DNA from: Pedobacter sp. Leaf176
GTDB lineage: Bacteria; Bacteroidota; Bacteroidia; Sphingobacteriales; Sphingobacteriaceae
Reading direction: 5' to 3'
DNA length: 64,000 nucleotides
NCBI RefSeq assembly: GCF_001424305.1
Contig: NZ_LMPD01000002.1
Coordinates: 705,009-769,008 of the forward strand
Shown one piece after another: positions 33,146 through 41,799 of the stretch. Every line of letters starts with the position of its first letter. The first letter of the stretch is position 1. The position numbers and the translations under genes were made by a program. The notes below the pieces were generated by a model. It saw only the letters and a list, made by a program, of their open reading frames with translations, was not told the DNA's origin and made no database searches.

Positions 33146-33910
33146 ATGGGAACACAAAATAAAATTGTACTTGTAACCGGTGGAAGCCGGGGCTTAGGGA
33201 AAAATGCTGCTATTCATTTAGCTAAAAAAGGTTTAAATGTCCTTCTTACTTATCAATCGAAGAAAGGAGACGCAGAAGAAACCGTTGCAGAGTTAAAGGA
33301 GATTGGTGTTAATGCAGCTGCTTTACAGTTAAATGTTGGCGACACCAAAAGTTTTGATGGTTTTATTAACGAGATAAAATCAGCTTTAAAATCAGTTTTC
33401 AATGCAGATAAACTGGATTATCTGGTTAATAATGCAGGTGTTGGTATTCATGCCTCTTTTGAAGAAACCACCGAAGCGCAGTTTGATACCTTACTAAATA
33501 TTCAATTCAAAGGTGTATTCTTTTTGACTCAAAAAGTATTGGCCATATTAAACAATGGTGGTGGTATTGTGAACGTTTCTACAGGTTTAGCGCGCTTTGC
33601 TTTGCCTGGTTATGCAGCCTATGCATCAATGAAAGGTGCAATGGAAACTTTAACAAAATACCAGGCTAAGGAATTAGGTGCTAGAGGCATTAACGTTAAT
33701 ATTATTGCCCCGGGTGCTATAGAGACCGACTTTGGCGGAGGTGCAGTTCGCGATAATGAGCACTTAAATAAAATGATCGCATCGCAAACGGCGCTAGGTC
33801 GTGTTGGCATGCCAGATGATATTGGTGGTGTAATAGCTTTTCTTTGTACTGAAGAAGCAAAATGGATTAATGCACAACGTATTGAAGCATCAGGCGGTAT
33901 GTTTTTGTAA
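33146..33910 (+). CDS. short-chain dehydrogenase/reductase (SDR)
   Basis: Classical NAD(P)-dependent SDR of 254 residues. The cofactor motif TGGSRGLGKN (about residues 11-20), NNAG, and the catalytic YAASM-K pattern (YAAYASMKGA, Tyr-x3-Lys) are present, with a Ser upstream (VNVST). The C-terminal IASQTALGRVGMPDDIGGV is typical. The substrate is unknown. It is adjacent to an AraC-type regulator, which suggests inducible expression. It converges with an NlpC/P60 gene over a hairpin. Confidence 0.92.
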   Translation: MGTQNKIVLVTGGSRGLGKNAAIHLAKKGLNVLLTYQSKKGDAEETVAELKEIGVNAAALQLNVGDTKSFDGFINEIKSALKSVFNADKLDYLVNNAGVGIHASFEETTEAQFDTLLNIQFKGVFFLTQKVLAILNNGGGIVNVSTGLARFALPGYAAYASMKGAMETLTKYQAKELGARGINVNIIAPGAIETDFGGGAVRDNEHLNKMIASQTALGRVGMPDDIGGVIAFLCTEEAKWINAQRIEASGGMFL

Positions 33911-33928
33911 TTGTTGCTTGTTATTTGG

Positions 33929-33959
33929 GCGGTCAGAAGTTAAAAACCTTTCTGACCGC
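33929..33959. terminator. bidirectional-looking terminator hairpin
   Basis: Stem GCGGTCAGAA (33929-33938) with its perfect complement (33950-33959). It lies between the converging SDR and NlpC/P60 genes. T-tracts are poor on both sides, so the role is inferred from position. Confidence 0.65.
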
Positions 33960-33972
33960 TCAATTCAATAAT

Positions 33973-35169
33973 TTAATTTCCATACCAACCGTGCTTGTCC
34001 ACCCGGGTAATTTCTGCCTTTCCTACTTCTGTTAAAAACCGCCTGGCACTTACCAGGGTTTTACTTTGATGCTCATCATAATTAGAAGCAGTTGGAACCA
34101 GACTATTAATTCTCACCATTCCTGCAGCTTGAATAAATTCGCCATTACCCATATAAACTGCGGTATGCGAAACCCGCCCGCCGTTAATACCTATCCTTTT
34201 CGCTGCTGAGAAAAACAGTAAGTCGCCTGGTCGTAAATTCGTAAGGCACTTTTCTACGCTAATCGAATCGGCATCTAAAACATCTACAGCTGAACCTACT
34301 AATGCTTGTTGGGAGGCATCTCTTGGAATAATAATTCCATTTAAAAAGTAGCATATTTTAGTGAAGCCGCTGCAGTCTACCCCTTTAACAGATGTTCCTC
34401 CCCATAAATAAGGAACGCCAATTAAAGTTTTGGCGGTTGCAAGAATGGCGTCAGCATTCGGATTCGCTTTTTTCTCCCATTCTGAAAAAAAATTAACCTC
34501 TGTTTTTTTGACATAACCCATTCTTTTGTCTGGAAAACGTACTTTATAATAAGATTTTTCCTCACCTGAAACTTGAAGGATATTGCCTTTAACCAAGTCA
34601 GAAACTCGAATTGAATTTATATCAGGCTCGGAAAATGCATGACCAAAATCCAGTTGATAAACTATTCTTTTCGATTTTTTCCATGCATTAAAATCATCTT
34701 TGCTCATAACACTCACCGCAGTGCCATCTGTGTAAGATAAATAACCATCGGGTGTTTTAACCAAATAATAACCACCAACTTTTTTTAAAACTTCCACAGG
34801 CGTACCTAAAATCATTTGCGTAAGCATTTCAGCTGAATTGTGTGGCGCACCGCGATTATTGCAAACAGAAAGATTTGCCAGACCGAATTCCATTCCATTT
34901 AAGTCTTTCGATGGTAGTAAAGAATTTACCTTCGTAAAACCCTGCACTTCTTTTACTTGTTTATCCATTTCAGCCAAAGCTAGCTCTGATGTACTTTCAA
35001 TGAAAATGCTATCCCCTTTAATTTGAACGTTAAAATAAACTGAACGCTTATCAGGTGCAAATTCTTTTTTAATTTGATTCGAAATTGTTCTGAAAGTAGC
35101 GGTATCAATTTGTGCTTTTAAAGAAATAGACACCACCAGGAGGCAATAAAAAACGATGATTTTTTTCAT
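33973..35169 (-). CDS. NlpC/P60 (C40) peptidase with SH3-like domains
   Basis: Secreted peptidoglycan hydrolase of 398 residues. A signal peptide (MKKIIVFYCLLVVSISLKAQ) is followed by a long N-terminal part with SH3b-like segments (GTPVEVLKKVGGYYLVKTPDGY and GNILQVSGEEKSYYKVRFPD). The C-terminal NlpC/P60 domain has catalytic Cys in GVDCSGFTK, His in SHTAVYMGN, and a third polar residue near EFIQAAG. It probably cleaves gamma-D-Glu-diaminopimelate links in stem peptides. The start choice is supported by the signal peptide. Confidence 0.92.
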   Translation of the reverse strand: MKKIIVFYCLLVVSISLKAQIDTATFRTISNQIKKEFAPDKRSVYFNVQIKGDSIFIESTSELALAEMDKQVKEVQGFTKVNSLLPSKDLNGMEFGLANLSVCNNRGAPHNSAEMLTQMILGTPVEVLKKVGGYYLVKTPDGYLSYTDGTAVSVMSKDDFNAWKKSKRIVYQLDFGHAFSEPDINSIRVSDLVKGNILQVSGEEKSYYKVRFPDKRMGYVKKTEVNFFSEWEKKANPNADAILATAKTLIGVPYLWGGTSVKGVDCSGFTKICYFLNGIIIPRDASQQALVGSAVDVLDADSISVEKCLTNLRPGDLLFFSAAKRIGINGGRVSHTAVYMGNGEFIQAAGMVRINSLVPTASNYDEHQSKTLVSARRFLTEVGKAEITRVDKHGWYGN

Positions 35170-35308
35170 AACTAGCTAAAATTACTGATTATTAGTTTTT
35201 AGAATAACTAATGTCTGTAAATAATTGCTTACTAAATTAATCGTCGTCAATTTCTACAGGTAAAGAAATAAATAAATTTTATTGACGTTATCCATCAAAA
35301 AATCATTT

Positions 35309-35998
35309 ATGAATCGCCTTTTTTATATTTCAATTATCCTTGTTATAATTGGCAGCAATGCATCTGCTCAGTCATGGACAGACGCTGAATTTAGAAAGGC
35401 GAATACTGCATCAAATTCTTCATTTTTAACCAGTGAAGAGAAAAATGTTATATTCTATATGAATTTGATTCGTATCGATGGCGAAAAATTTTATTATACT
35501 TTTCTTGAAGATTACATCAACAATTACAATGAAAAGGTAAAAAAATACAGAAACTATAATGAGTTAAAAATCGCTCGCAACAACCCTTATTATAACTCTT
35601 TGTTAAAACACGTAAGAGGAATTAAAAACCTGCCCATGTTTTATCCTGATGAAAAATTATGTTCTATAAGTAGAAGCCATGCAATTGATCTAAATCGCAA
35701 TAATCTGGATACACATGAAAGTAGCAATGGTGAATCGTTCGCTACAAGAGTATCAAAACAATTCCCGAGAAAAGCGATAAGTGAAAATATAGATTTTGGC
35801 TATTCAAACAGCTTAGACATCGTTTGTCATTTATTGCTAGACTGCGGTGTGCCATCTCTGGGTCATCGATTTAACTTGCTCGATCAGAAATATAAATTAA
35901 ACACAGTAGGTGTAAGTATTCAACCGCACCCATCTTACAGTTGGTGTGCAGTTATCGATTTTTTAGCACAGCCTGTCACAAGCGTGAACAGCCGATGA
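35309..35998 (+). CDS. CAP-domain (SCP/PR1-like) protein
   Basis: Secreted 229-residue protein. Start at 35309 (MNRLFYISIILVIIGSNASA) gives a clean signal peptide; the upstream extension does not. The CAP fold is recognised by LCSISRSHAIDLNRNN (a helix with the first His), ESFATRVSKQFPRKAISENIDFG and the C-terminal strand VGVSIQPHPSYSWCAVIDF. Bacterial CAP proteins are extracellular with unknown targets. A Cys pair (CHLLLDCG) could form a disulfide. Confidence 0.85.
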   Translation: MNRLFYISIILVIIGSNASAQSWTDAEFRKANTASNSSFLTSEEKNVIFYMNLIRIDGEKFYYTFLEDYINNYNEKVKKYRNYNELKIARNNPYYNSLLKHVRGIKNLPMFYPDEKLCSISRSHAIDLNRNNLDTHESSNGESFATRVSKQFPRKAISENIDFGYSNSLDIVCHLLLDCGVPSLGHRFNLLDQKYKLNTVGVSIQPHPSYSWCAVIDFLAQPVTSVNSR

Positions 35999-36058
35999 GT
36001 GTTTGCTAACCTGCAAGGTAATTTTCATCTATAAAGCGTAATTAGTACTTAAATAAAC

Positions 36059-36066
36059 TACCTTTG
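36059..36066 (+). promoter_or_regulatory. candidate -7 box (TACCTTTG)
   Basis: TAnnTTTG match 19 bp before the GtrA start at 36085. Confidence 0.45.
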
Positions 36067-36084
36067 CAAGCATAAAGTTTTAAT

Positions 36085-36570
36085 ATGCGAAAACTCATTC
36101 TGGCCATAATCGATTTTTTCTATCCACCGTTTAAAAGCTTTATTTCTCAGCATAATTTCAGGTACCTGGCAACAGGTGGCAGCACTTGGTTATTAGGTAA
36201 CATAGTTTACTATATTGCATTTCATCACCTGTTTTCAACTGATGATGTAAACTTTGTGTTCTTTACTCTTAAAAGAGAAACTGCCGCCTTGGCTGTCGAT
36301 TTCCTGGTTGTAATACCTTATAGTTTCTTGCTTAACCGATACGTAATTTTTACGCATAGTGAGGTAAAAGCACATATTCAACTGCTCCGATTCTTAAACC
36401 TTAACTTGGTTAATATCCTTTTAACCTATGTGATGCAAAAGTTTTTTATTGAAGTACTAAGTATATATCCAACCGTATCTAAAGTTGTTGTTTCAGTTTT
36501 AATTGCCGGCTTTAGTTATTTATATCAACACTATTTTACATTTAGTGTAAAAAAGATCAAAGCGAAATAA
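36085..36570 (+). CDS. GtrA-like membrane protein
   Basis: A 161-residue protein with four predicted membrane helices, belonging to the GtrA family, which in other bacteria flips or passes lipid-linked sugars for cell-surface glycosylation. FRYLATGGSTWLLGNIVYYI (start) and FLLNRYVIFTHSE (middle) are the family hallmarks. No glycosyltransferase lies beside it in the window, so the partner is unknown. Confidence 0.9.
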   Translation: MRKLILAIIDFFYPPFKSFISQHNFRYLATGGSTWLLGNIVYYIAFHHLFSTDDVNFVFFTLKRETAALAVDFLVVIPYSFLLNRYVIFTHSEVKAHIQLLRFLNLNLVNILLTYVMQKFFIEVLSIYPTVSKVVVSVLIAGFSYLYQHYFTFSVKKIKAK

Positions 36571-36697
36571 TAGTGCCTTAAAAGACGTGCATTGGAATAT
36601 AATTTATCAATCAGCAACTGTTAATTAATCAGTGGCTTTCTTGTTTAGGTTGAAGTAACTAGCTAACTTAGTTGCAGACTAACTTAGTATATACTTA

Positions 36698-38476
36698 ATG
36701 AGCATTTTTAATGATTTCAATAATGCGCAGGTAGCTAAATTGCCCGGGCATTTGAAGCAATTTATCGTTGCCCAAAACTACGGGAAATACACACCGGTAG
36801 ACCAGGCCGTTTGGCGTTATGTAATGCGTCAGAATTATAGCTACCTTAAAGATGTTGCTTATTATCCATATATAAAAGGTTTGCAGCGGGCCGGACTTAG
36901 TATAGAATATATTCCCGATTTGCAAACCATGAACGATAATTTAGGCAAGATTGGCTGGGGCGCAGTCACGGTTGATGGTTTCATTCCACCTGCAGCATTT
37001 ATGGAATACCAGGCTTACCGGGTATTGGTAATTGCGGCCGACATCAGGCAAATCAACCATATAGAATATACACCGGCGCCTGATATCATTCATGAGAGTG
37101 CAGGTCATGCACCCATTATAGCCGATGCTGACTACAATAACTACCTCAGCTATTTTGGTTCAATTGGCGCAAAAGCCATGTTCTCTGCAAAAGATTTTGA
37201 ACTTTATGAAGCAATCAGAAACCTCTCTATTTTAAAAGAAGCGGTTAATTCCAATGAAATGCAAATTGCAACGGCCGAGAAAAAATTGCTCAACATCAGC
37301 GAAAACATGGGTGAACCATCAGAAATGGCTTTGTTAAGCCGGCTCCATTGGTGGACTGTAGAATATGGTTTGATTGGCACGCTGGAAGACCCGAAAATTT
37401 ACGGAGCTGGCCTACTGTCATCTATTGGCGAAAGTGCTTCATGTATGCAAAAAGATGTTCAAAAGTTATGGTATAACATAGACACCATTAATTACCCGTA
37501 CGACATCACCAAAACTCAACCGCAGCTTTTTGTAACAGAAACCTTCCAGAACCTGATTGATGTTTTAGAACAATTCGCAGATACAATGGCTTTCAGACGC
37601 GGCGGAACAGAAAGCATAATGAAAGCCATAAATTGTAAGAATGTTGCAACCGCCGTTTACAGTTCTGGTTTACAGGTAAGCGGCATTTTTACGGACATGG
37701 GTATCAATGAAAAAGATGAACTTATCTTTATAAAAGCGACCGGCCCTTGCGCATTAGCTCTTAATGGTAAGCAATTGAATGGACACGGCAAGAATTACCA
37801 TAAAGATGGTTTCTCATCGCCAGTTGGTAAATTAAAAGACGCATCAAAAGCGCTGGAGGATTACACTATTGATGAACTTAACACCACAGGCATTAAGATT
37901 AACTCGAAATCGAACTTAGTTTTTGAAAGCGGTATTTATGTCGAAGGCCTGGTTAAAGACATCGTTGTCGAAAACGAAAAAATTGTTTTAATCTCTTTTA
38001 CAGATTGTAAAGTAACAGAAAGCAATGGAAATGTTTTGTTTAAACCGGAATGGGGTATGTACGACATGGCCGTGGGAGCACACATAGTTTCCGTATTCAA
38101 TGGCGCTGCCGATAAAGATGCCTATGAAGAAATTGTATTGATAAGCAAGGAGAAGACAGGAAAAATTGTTTATGATGAAAAGACGACTGACCTACATAAA
38201 CTTTATAAAACTGTTAGAGAAATAAGAGAAAGCGCAACAGGATTTGAAAAACTTGAAACTATTTTTAAACAACTTAAGCTAAACCATAGAAATGACTGGC
38301 TCTGTGCATTAGAAATATTGGAACTGGTTTACCATAAAAAAATTTACCACCAGCTGGAAAAAGAAGTACAGATTTATTTGGAACTTAAAGCTGGCAGGGA
38401 ACCGGAACACGCCAAATTAATTCACGACGGCCTGCATGTAATTAAAAATCCGGTTAGTCAGCTGCTAATAGAATAA
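36698..38476 (+). CDS. aromatic amino acid hydroxylase (phenylalanine 4-monooxygenase type), long form
   Basis: Non-haem iron, pterin-dependent hydroxylase that should convert phenylalanine to tyrosine. The iron ligands are visible: His132 and His137 in HESAGHAP, and Glu222 in TVEYGL. The catalytic domain fills roughly the first 330 residues. At 592 residues it is about twice the usual bacterial length; the C-terminal 250 residues (LNTTGIKINSKSNLVFESGI..., ending in a helical AKLIHDGLHVIKN) match nothing I know. It is the likely first step of the Phe/Tyr degradation set, whose later genes lie 6-9 kb downstream. Confidence 0.93.
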   Translation: MSIFNDFNNAQVAKLPGHLKQFIVAQNYGKYTPVDQAVWRYVMRQNYSYLKDVAYYPYIKGLQRAGLSIEYIPDLQTMNDNLGKIGWGAVTVDGFIPPAAFMEYQAYRVLVIAADIRQINHIEYTPAPDIIHESAGHAPIIADADYNNYLSYFGSIGAKAMFSAKDFELYEAIRNLSILKEAVNSNEMQIATAEKKLLNISENMGEPSEMALLSRLHWWTVEYGLIGTLEDPKIYGAGLLSSIGESASCMQKDVQKLWYNIDTINYPYDITKTQPQLFVTETFQNLIDVLEQFADTMAFRRGGTESIMKAINCKNVATAVYSSGLQVSGIFTDMGINEKDELIFIKATGPCALALNGKQLNGHGKNYHKDGFSSPVGKLKDASKALEDYTIDELNTTGIKINSKSNLVFESGIYVEGLVKDIVVENEKIVLISFTDCKVTESNGNVLFKPEWGMYDMAVGAHIVSVFNGAADKDAYEEIVLISKEKTGKIVYDEKTTDLHKLYKTVREIRESATGFEKLETIFKQLKLNHRNDWLCALEILELVYHKKIYHQLEKEVQIYLELKAGREPEHAKLIHDGLHVIKNPVSQLLIE

Positions 38477-38570
38477 CTGAAAGATTTGCACATGGGGGAG
38501 AATTAAATTACAGTATGCTAATCGAAACTCAACTACTTAATCTATCTAGCTTGTTACGTTGAGACTATAG

Positions 38571-38681
38571 AAACAAGGTGCAACAGAGGTCTTAAGCAAA
38601 GTTCAGACTAATGTAAAAGCGTTAAATAAACTTAAACAAGTTCCCAAGATTCCATTCAATCAATTGCCTGTTGAAGATTGA
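38571..38681 (+). pseudogene. possible relic of a lost gene
   Basis: A 36-codon open stretch running from right after a TAG to a TGA, coding-like in composition (EVLSKVQTNVKALNKLKQVP...NQLPVED) but without any start codon. It sits between the hydroxylase gene and the toxin-antitoxin pair and looks like the 3' end of a decayed gene. No family is recognised. Confidence 0.3.
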
Positions 38682-38712
38682 TTAATATCTTTAATTTTAT
38701 TAACTTTACTTT

Positions 38713-38967
38713 ATGACAACCATCACAGTAAAAGTAGATAATGAACAAAATGCTGCGCTTCTTGAAAAGATGCTTAAGGCATTATCTTTCGTCGAAGATG
38801 TTGACATCAAAAATCATGAACCGAACATGGTTAAAGAACCAAGAGGTTCTTATCACAAATTAAAACAGGCAATTGATAAGACTGAGGGTAATTTAATGTT
38901 CAAAGACATTAAAGATCCGTCTAAGTGGCAAAGTGATTTAAGAGATGAATGGAAACATAATATTTGA
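38713..38967 (+). CDS. putative antitoxin partner of the PIN protein
   Basis: An 84-residue hydrophilic protein. The N terminus (MTTITVKVDNEQNAALLEKMLKALS) forms a strand-helix, and the C-terminal half is helical and charged, as is common for type II antitoxins of PIN toxins. Its 3' end overlaps the PIN gene by 23 bp, a standard toxin-antitoxin arrangement. The family is not recognised by sequence alone; the antitoxin role is inferred from size, order and overlap. Confidence 0.7.
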   Translation: MTTITVKVDNEQNAALLEKMLKALSFVEDVDIKNHEPNMVKEPRGSYHKLKQAIDKTEGNLMFKDIKDPSKWQSDLRDEWKHNI

Positions 38968-39370
38968 TACGAATATTGTTATCTATTTATCTAAAAAACT
39001 TTTGGCGTCCGAGGAAGTATTTGCAGAAAACATGACTTATTCTATTTCGATAATTTCAAAAATGGAGTTGCTTGGATATGCGTTTAAAAACAGACTGGAA
39101 GAAATGTATATTATTGAGTTAATCAATTCTTTAAACATTGTTTCTCTAGATGATATTATAGTAGATACAACGATTGCTATAAGAAGGGCCAATAAGATAA
39201 AACTTCCTGATGCTATTATTTATGCCACGGCTTGCGTAATGAATGGAAAACTCTTTACAAATAACATTGCTGATTTTGATAAGATAAATGGCAATATTGA
39301 GCTTTTCAACCCCTTAAATTTATTAAACGCTTTTCTTGTCATATTAAATTACAACAAATTTTATTTTTAA
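38945..39370 (+). CDS. PIN-domain toxin (VapC-like RNase)
   Basis: A 141-residue PIN-domain protein, probably a Mg2+-dependent RNase toxin. The acidic active-site set is intact: Asp8 in IIFDTNIVIYL, Glu41 in KMELLG, Asp89 in KLPDAIIYATA, and Asp110 in TNNIADF. It starts inside the upstream antitoxin gene (23-bp overlap). Its TAA shares one base with the ATG of the SDR gene (39370), so three genes are translationally coupled. The C-terminal 20 residues are hydrophobic and extend beyond the PIN fold. Confidence 0.9.
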   Translation: MNGNIIFDTNIVIYLSKKLLASEEVFAENMTYSISIISKMELLGYAFKNRLEEMYIIELINSLNIVSLDDIIVDTTIAIRRANKIKLPDAIIYATACVMNGKLFTNNIADFDKINGNIELFNPLNLLNAFLVILNYNKFYF

Positions 39371-40071
39371 TGAACATAATAATAACCGGTGCGAGTAGTG
39401 GAATTGGATTTGAAACTGCATTAGAATTAAGCTTACAAAAAGAAAACAAAATTGTAGCAATTGCGCGCTCTGCTGATAAACTGCGTAAACTTTTAGAAAT
39501 CGCCAAAGGCATAAATCCGGATTGTACGCTATTACCAGTGGAGTTTGATATTGTAAATGATGATTATGCAGCTCTAATTCCCTTTTTAAAAGAACGCCTT
39601 GAAACCATAGATATATTAATTAACAACGCTGGCGCTTTAATAAACAAACCTTTTTTAGACACAACTGAACAAGAACTGGGCGAAATGTTGCAAAGCAACG
39701 TTATGTCGCATTTCAGAATGATACAAAATACACTATCATTAATGCAGGCCGGCAGTCACATTGTGAATATAGGAAGCATGGGCGGATTTCAGGGAAGCGT
39801 AAAATTCCCAGGCTTGTCTGCTTATTCGGCAAGTAAATCGGCTTTACATACTTTAACCGAATGCCTGGCTTTTGAATTGGCAGAAACCGGTATTAAAATT
39901 AATTGTCTGGCCTTGGGATCGGCGCAAACAGAAATGTTAGAAGCTGCCTTTCCAGGTTACCAAAGTCCGGTTATGGCTTTTGAAATGGGAAAATATATTG
40001 CCGATTTCGCCAGAACCGGACACAAGTTTTTTAACGGAAAAATTATTCCAGTTGCAGTAACAACGCCTTAA
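39370..40071 (+). CDS. short-chain dehydrogenase/reductase (SDR)
   Basis: Classical SDR of 233 residues with TGASSGIGFETA (cofactor), NNAG and the Tyr-x3-Lys pair YSASKSAL. MGGFQG and LALGSAQTEML are typical of a small SDR subgroup. Its start codon overlaps the PIN toxin stop codon (TAATG), an unusual pairing of a metabolic enzyme with a toxin module. Substrate unknown. Confidence 0.9.
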   Translation: MNIIITGASSGIGFETALELSLQKENKIVAIARSADKLRKLLEIAKGINPDCTLLPVEFDIVNDDYAALIPFLKERLETIDILINNAGALINKPFLDTTEQELGEMLQSNVMSHFRMIQNTLSLMQAGSHIVNIGSMGGFQGSVKFPGLSAYSASKSALHTLTECLAFELAETGIKINCLALGSAQTEMLEAAFPGYQSPVMAFEMGKYIADFARTGHKFFNGKIIPVAVTTP

Positions 40072-40130
40072 AACTTGATATGTTAAAAATTATTTGTTAT
40101 TTAGAATATCATAAATCTATTAATTAAAAT

Positions 40131-40517
40131 ATGGAAACAAATAATCCCTTTCAAACAAATCCAGTATCGACTGATAATGGCAAAGCTGCTTCTATAGTAA
40201 GCTATTTTTGGTTTATAGGCTGGTTAATTGCTTATTTTGCCATGTATAAAGATAATAAGACCGATTTGGCTCGTTATCAGCTAAGGCAAACACTATTATT
40301 TCATCTTGCCACGACGGTAATAAGTTGGGGTTTAGGAATTCTTTTTGGAATATTGATTGTCTCAACAGGCGGATTGTCCATTTATTACTTATTAAGAATC
40401 GTTCAGGTTGGATTTTTAATCTTATGGATTATCGGCTTAATTGGCGCAATTAATGGAGCAAAAAAACCAATACCGTTTATTGGAGAAAGAGCGCAAACGA
40501 TGTTCCCAAGCATTTAA
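40131..40517 (+). CDS. DUF4870/Tic20-like membrane protein
   Basis: A 128-residue membrane protein with three to four helices (SYFWFIGWLIAYFAM, LLFHLATTVISWGLGILFGI, VGFLILWIIGLIGAI). The pattern KAASIVSYFWFIGWLI with a conserved RYQLRQTLLFH segment matches the DUF4870 or Tic20-like group. No function has been established. A terminator follows at 40527-40562. Confidence 0.8.
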   Translation: METNNPFQTNPVSTDNGKAASIVSYFWFIGWLIAYFAMYKDNKTDLARYQLRQTLLFHLATTVISWGLGILFGILIVSTGGLSIYYLLRIVQVGFLILWIIGLIGAINGAKKPIPFIGERAQTMFPSI

Positions 40518-40526
40518 TCTTTTGAT

Positions 40527-40562
40527 AAATACATTCTGAATCTAAATGTTCAGAATGTATTT
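40527..40562 (+). terminator. terminator after the DUF4870-like gene
   Basis: Stem AAATACATTCTGAA (40527-40540) with its perfect complement (40549-40562), an 8-nt loop, ending in a short T run. Confidence 0.75.
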
Positions 40563-40606
40563 TAATGCTCATTTTCAACATTTTAACCCGCCTAAAATAT
40601 TTTATC

Positions 40607-40614
40607 TATATTTG
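40607..40614 (+). promoter_or_regulatory. candidate -7 box (TATATTTG)
   Basis: TAnnTTTG match 11 bp before the ATG at 40625. It supports that start over the upstream extension, which would begin before the box. Confidence 0.55.
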
Positions 40615-40624
40615 CGCCCAACAT

Positions 40625-41173
40625 ATGAAGAAAATATTAGTCGTAATTTCGTTTTTCATTTTGTCTGCAACCGCAGTTAAAGCCCAGACTCAACTACCTG
40701 CTCAGTATCAGGAACTGGTTAAAAAGTTGAGCGAAAACCTTCCTAAAAATATCGAAGAAGTTCAAAAGAGTTCCAGCAAAACAAATTCTACCAGTCTCAT
40801 AGATTTTGCCAAAAGTATGCTCGGCATTCCTTATCGTTATGCAACCAGCAATCCAAAAGTTGGTTTCGATTGTTCAGGATTTGTAAGTTACGTATTTAGC
40901 AATTTTGGATTTAAGGTACCTCGTTCTTCAAGAGAGTTTAGCGCCACCGGTAAAGAAACCAGTATTGAAAATGCCAAAGTTGGTGATGTTTTAATCTTTA
41001 CGGGAAGCAACTCGAAGATAAGGAGGATTGGCCATGTAGGCATTGTGTATTCAATTGATGAATCGGGTATTAAATTTATTCATGCATCCTCCGGAAAAGC
41101 ACATGGCGTAACCATTACATCTTTTAACGGCCATTACAAAAACAGGTTTATGAAAATCGTGAGCATTTTATAA
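40625..41173 (+). CDS. NlpC/P60 (C40) peptidase, small secreted form
   Basis: A 182-residue secreted hydrolase. Start at 40625 (MKKILVVISFFILSATAVKA) gives the signal peptide. The C40 domain shows FDCSGFVSYVF with the catalytic Cys, GHVGIVYS with His, and FIHASSGK, the third site. It lacks the SH3 parts present in the other NlpC/P60 gene at 33973. It converges on the YdeI gene with a gap of 1 bp. Confidence 0.92.
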   Translation: MKKILVVISFFILSATAVKAQTQLPAQYQELVKKLSENLPKNIEEVQKSSSKTNSTSLIDFAKSMLGIPYRYATSNPKVGFDCSGFVSYVFSNFGFKVPRSSREFSATGKETSIENAKVGDVLIFTGSNSKIRRIGHVGIVYSIDESGIKFIHASSGKAHGVTITSFNGHYKNRFMKIVSIL

Positions 41174-41174
41174 C

Positions 41175-41777
41175 TCACTTCTTATATTTCCACATCCTCG
41201 TTTTTCCTTCAGCAATCCATTCTATGGCCGTTTCAAGCCTCTTCAATCTCGTTGTTTCTGTTTTGGCTTCGAGTAACCACTCTACATATTCTTTTTTATT
41301 TGAATAACTAAAATTTTGAAAAGTTGCTAATGCCGATGGATCTTCCTGCAAAGCATCAATAAAATATTTTGGTACTTCAAGTTCCTTCGGTGAAGATTTA
41401 GGTTTTGGAGGAAGGTTTATTCCGTCTTCGTTAAGTTTAATAGCTTGTTGGATATAAGCGATCAAAACATCATCGTCAGGTAAATCATTAAAAGATTTTA
41501 TCTGCCCCAGCCAGCCCATTGCTTCCGACCTGTCTTTAAAAATTTTATATTCATCATTCATCAATGATGCCTTCCAGAAACCAAAAGCACAATGATTTTT
41601 AAATGCAGCCATGTGGCAAACCGTCCCTTTAAAATCAAAAAAAGGCATACTCCACTTTATTTTCTCTTCAATTCTGGCATCTGCACGGTGCACTAATTTC
41701 CTCAAATGCTCTAAAATCGGAATTGCGAATTCTGCCGAATTGGCGATATACTGATCTACACCTACGATTGTATGCAT
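41175..41777 (-). CDS. DUF1801 / YdeI-OmpD-associated protein
   Basis: A 200-residue cytoplasmic protein with an N-terminal DUF1801 (SCP2-like) domain (EEKIKWSMPFFDFKGTVCHM) and a C-terminal YdeI/OmdA part (YSNKKEYVEWLLEAKTETTR, ending KTRMWKYKK). YdeI-type proteins have been linked to polymyxin or bacteriocin resistance in some bacteria, but here the role is unknown. It is 22 bp downstream of a flavin reductase gene on the same strand. Confidence 0.85.
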   Translation of the reverse strand: MHTIVGVDQYIANSAEFAIPILEHLRKLVHRADARIEEKIKWSMPFFDFKGTVCHMAAFKNHCAFGFWKASLMNDEYKIFKDRSEAMGWLGQIKSFNDLPDDDVLIAYIQQAIKLNEDGINLPPKPKSSPKELEVPKYFIDALQEDPSALATFQNFSYSNKKEYVEWLLEAKTETTRLKRLETAIEWIAEGKTRMWKYKK

Positions 41778-41799
41778 ATTTTATTTGCTATACCTAAAA

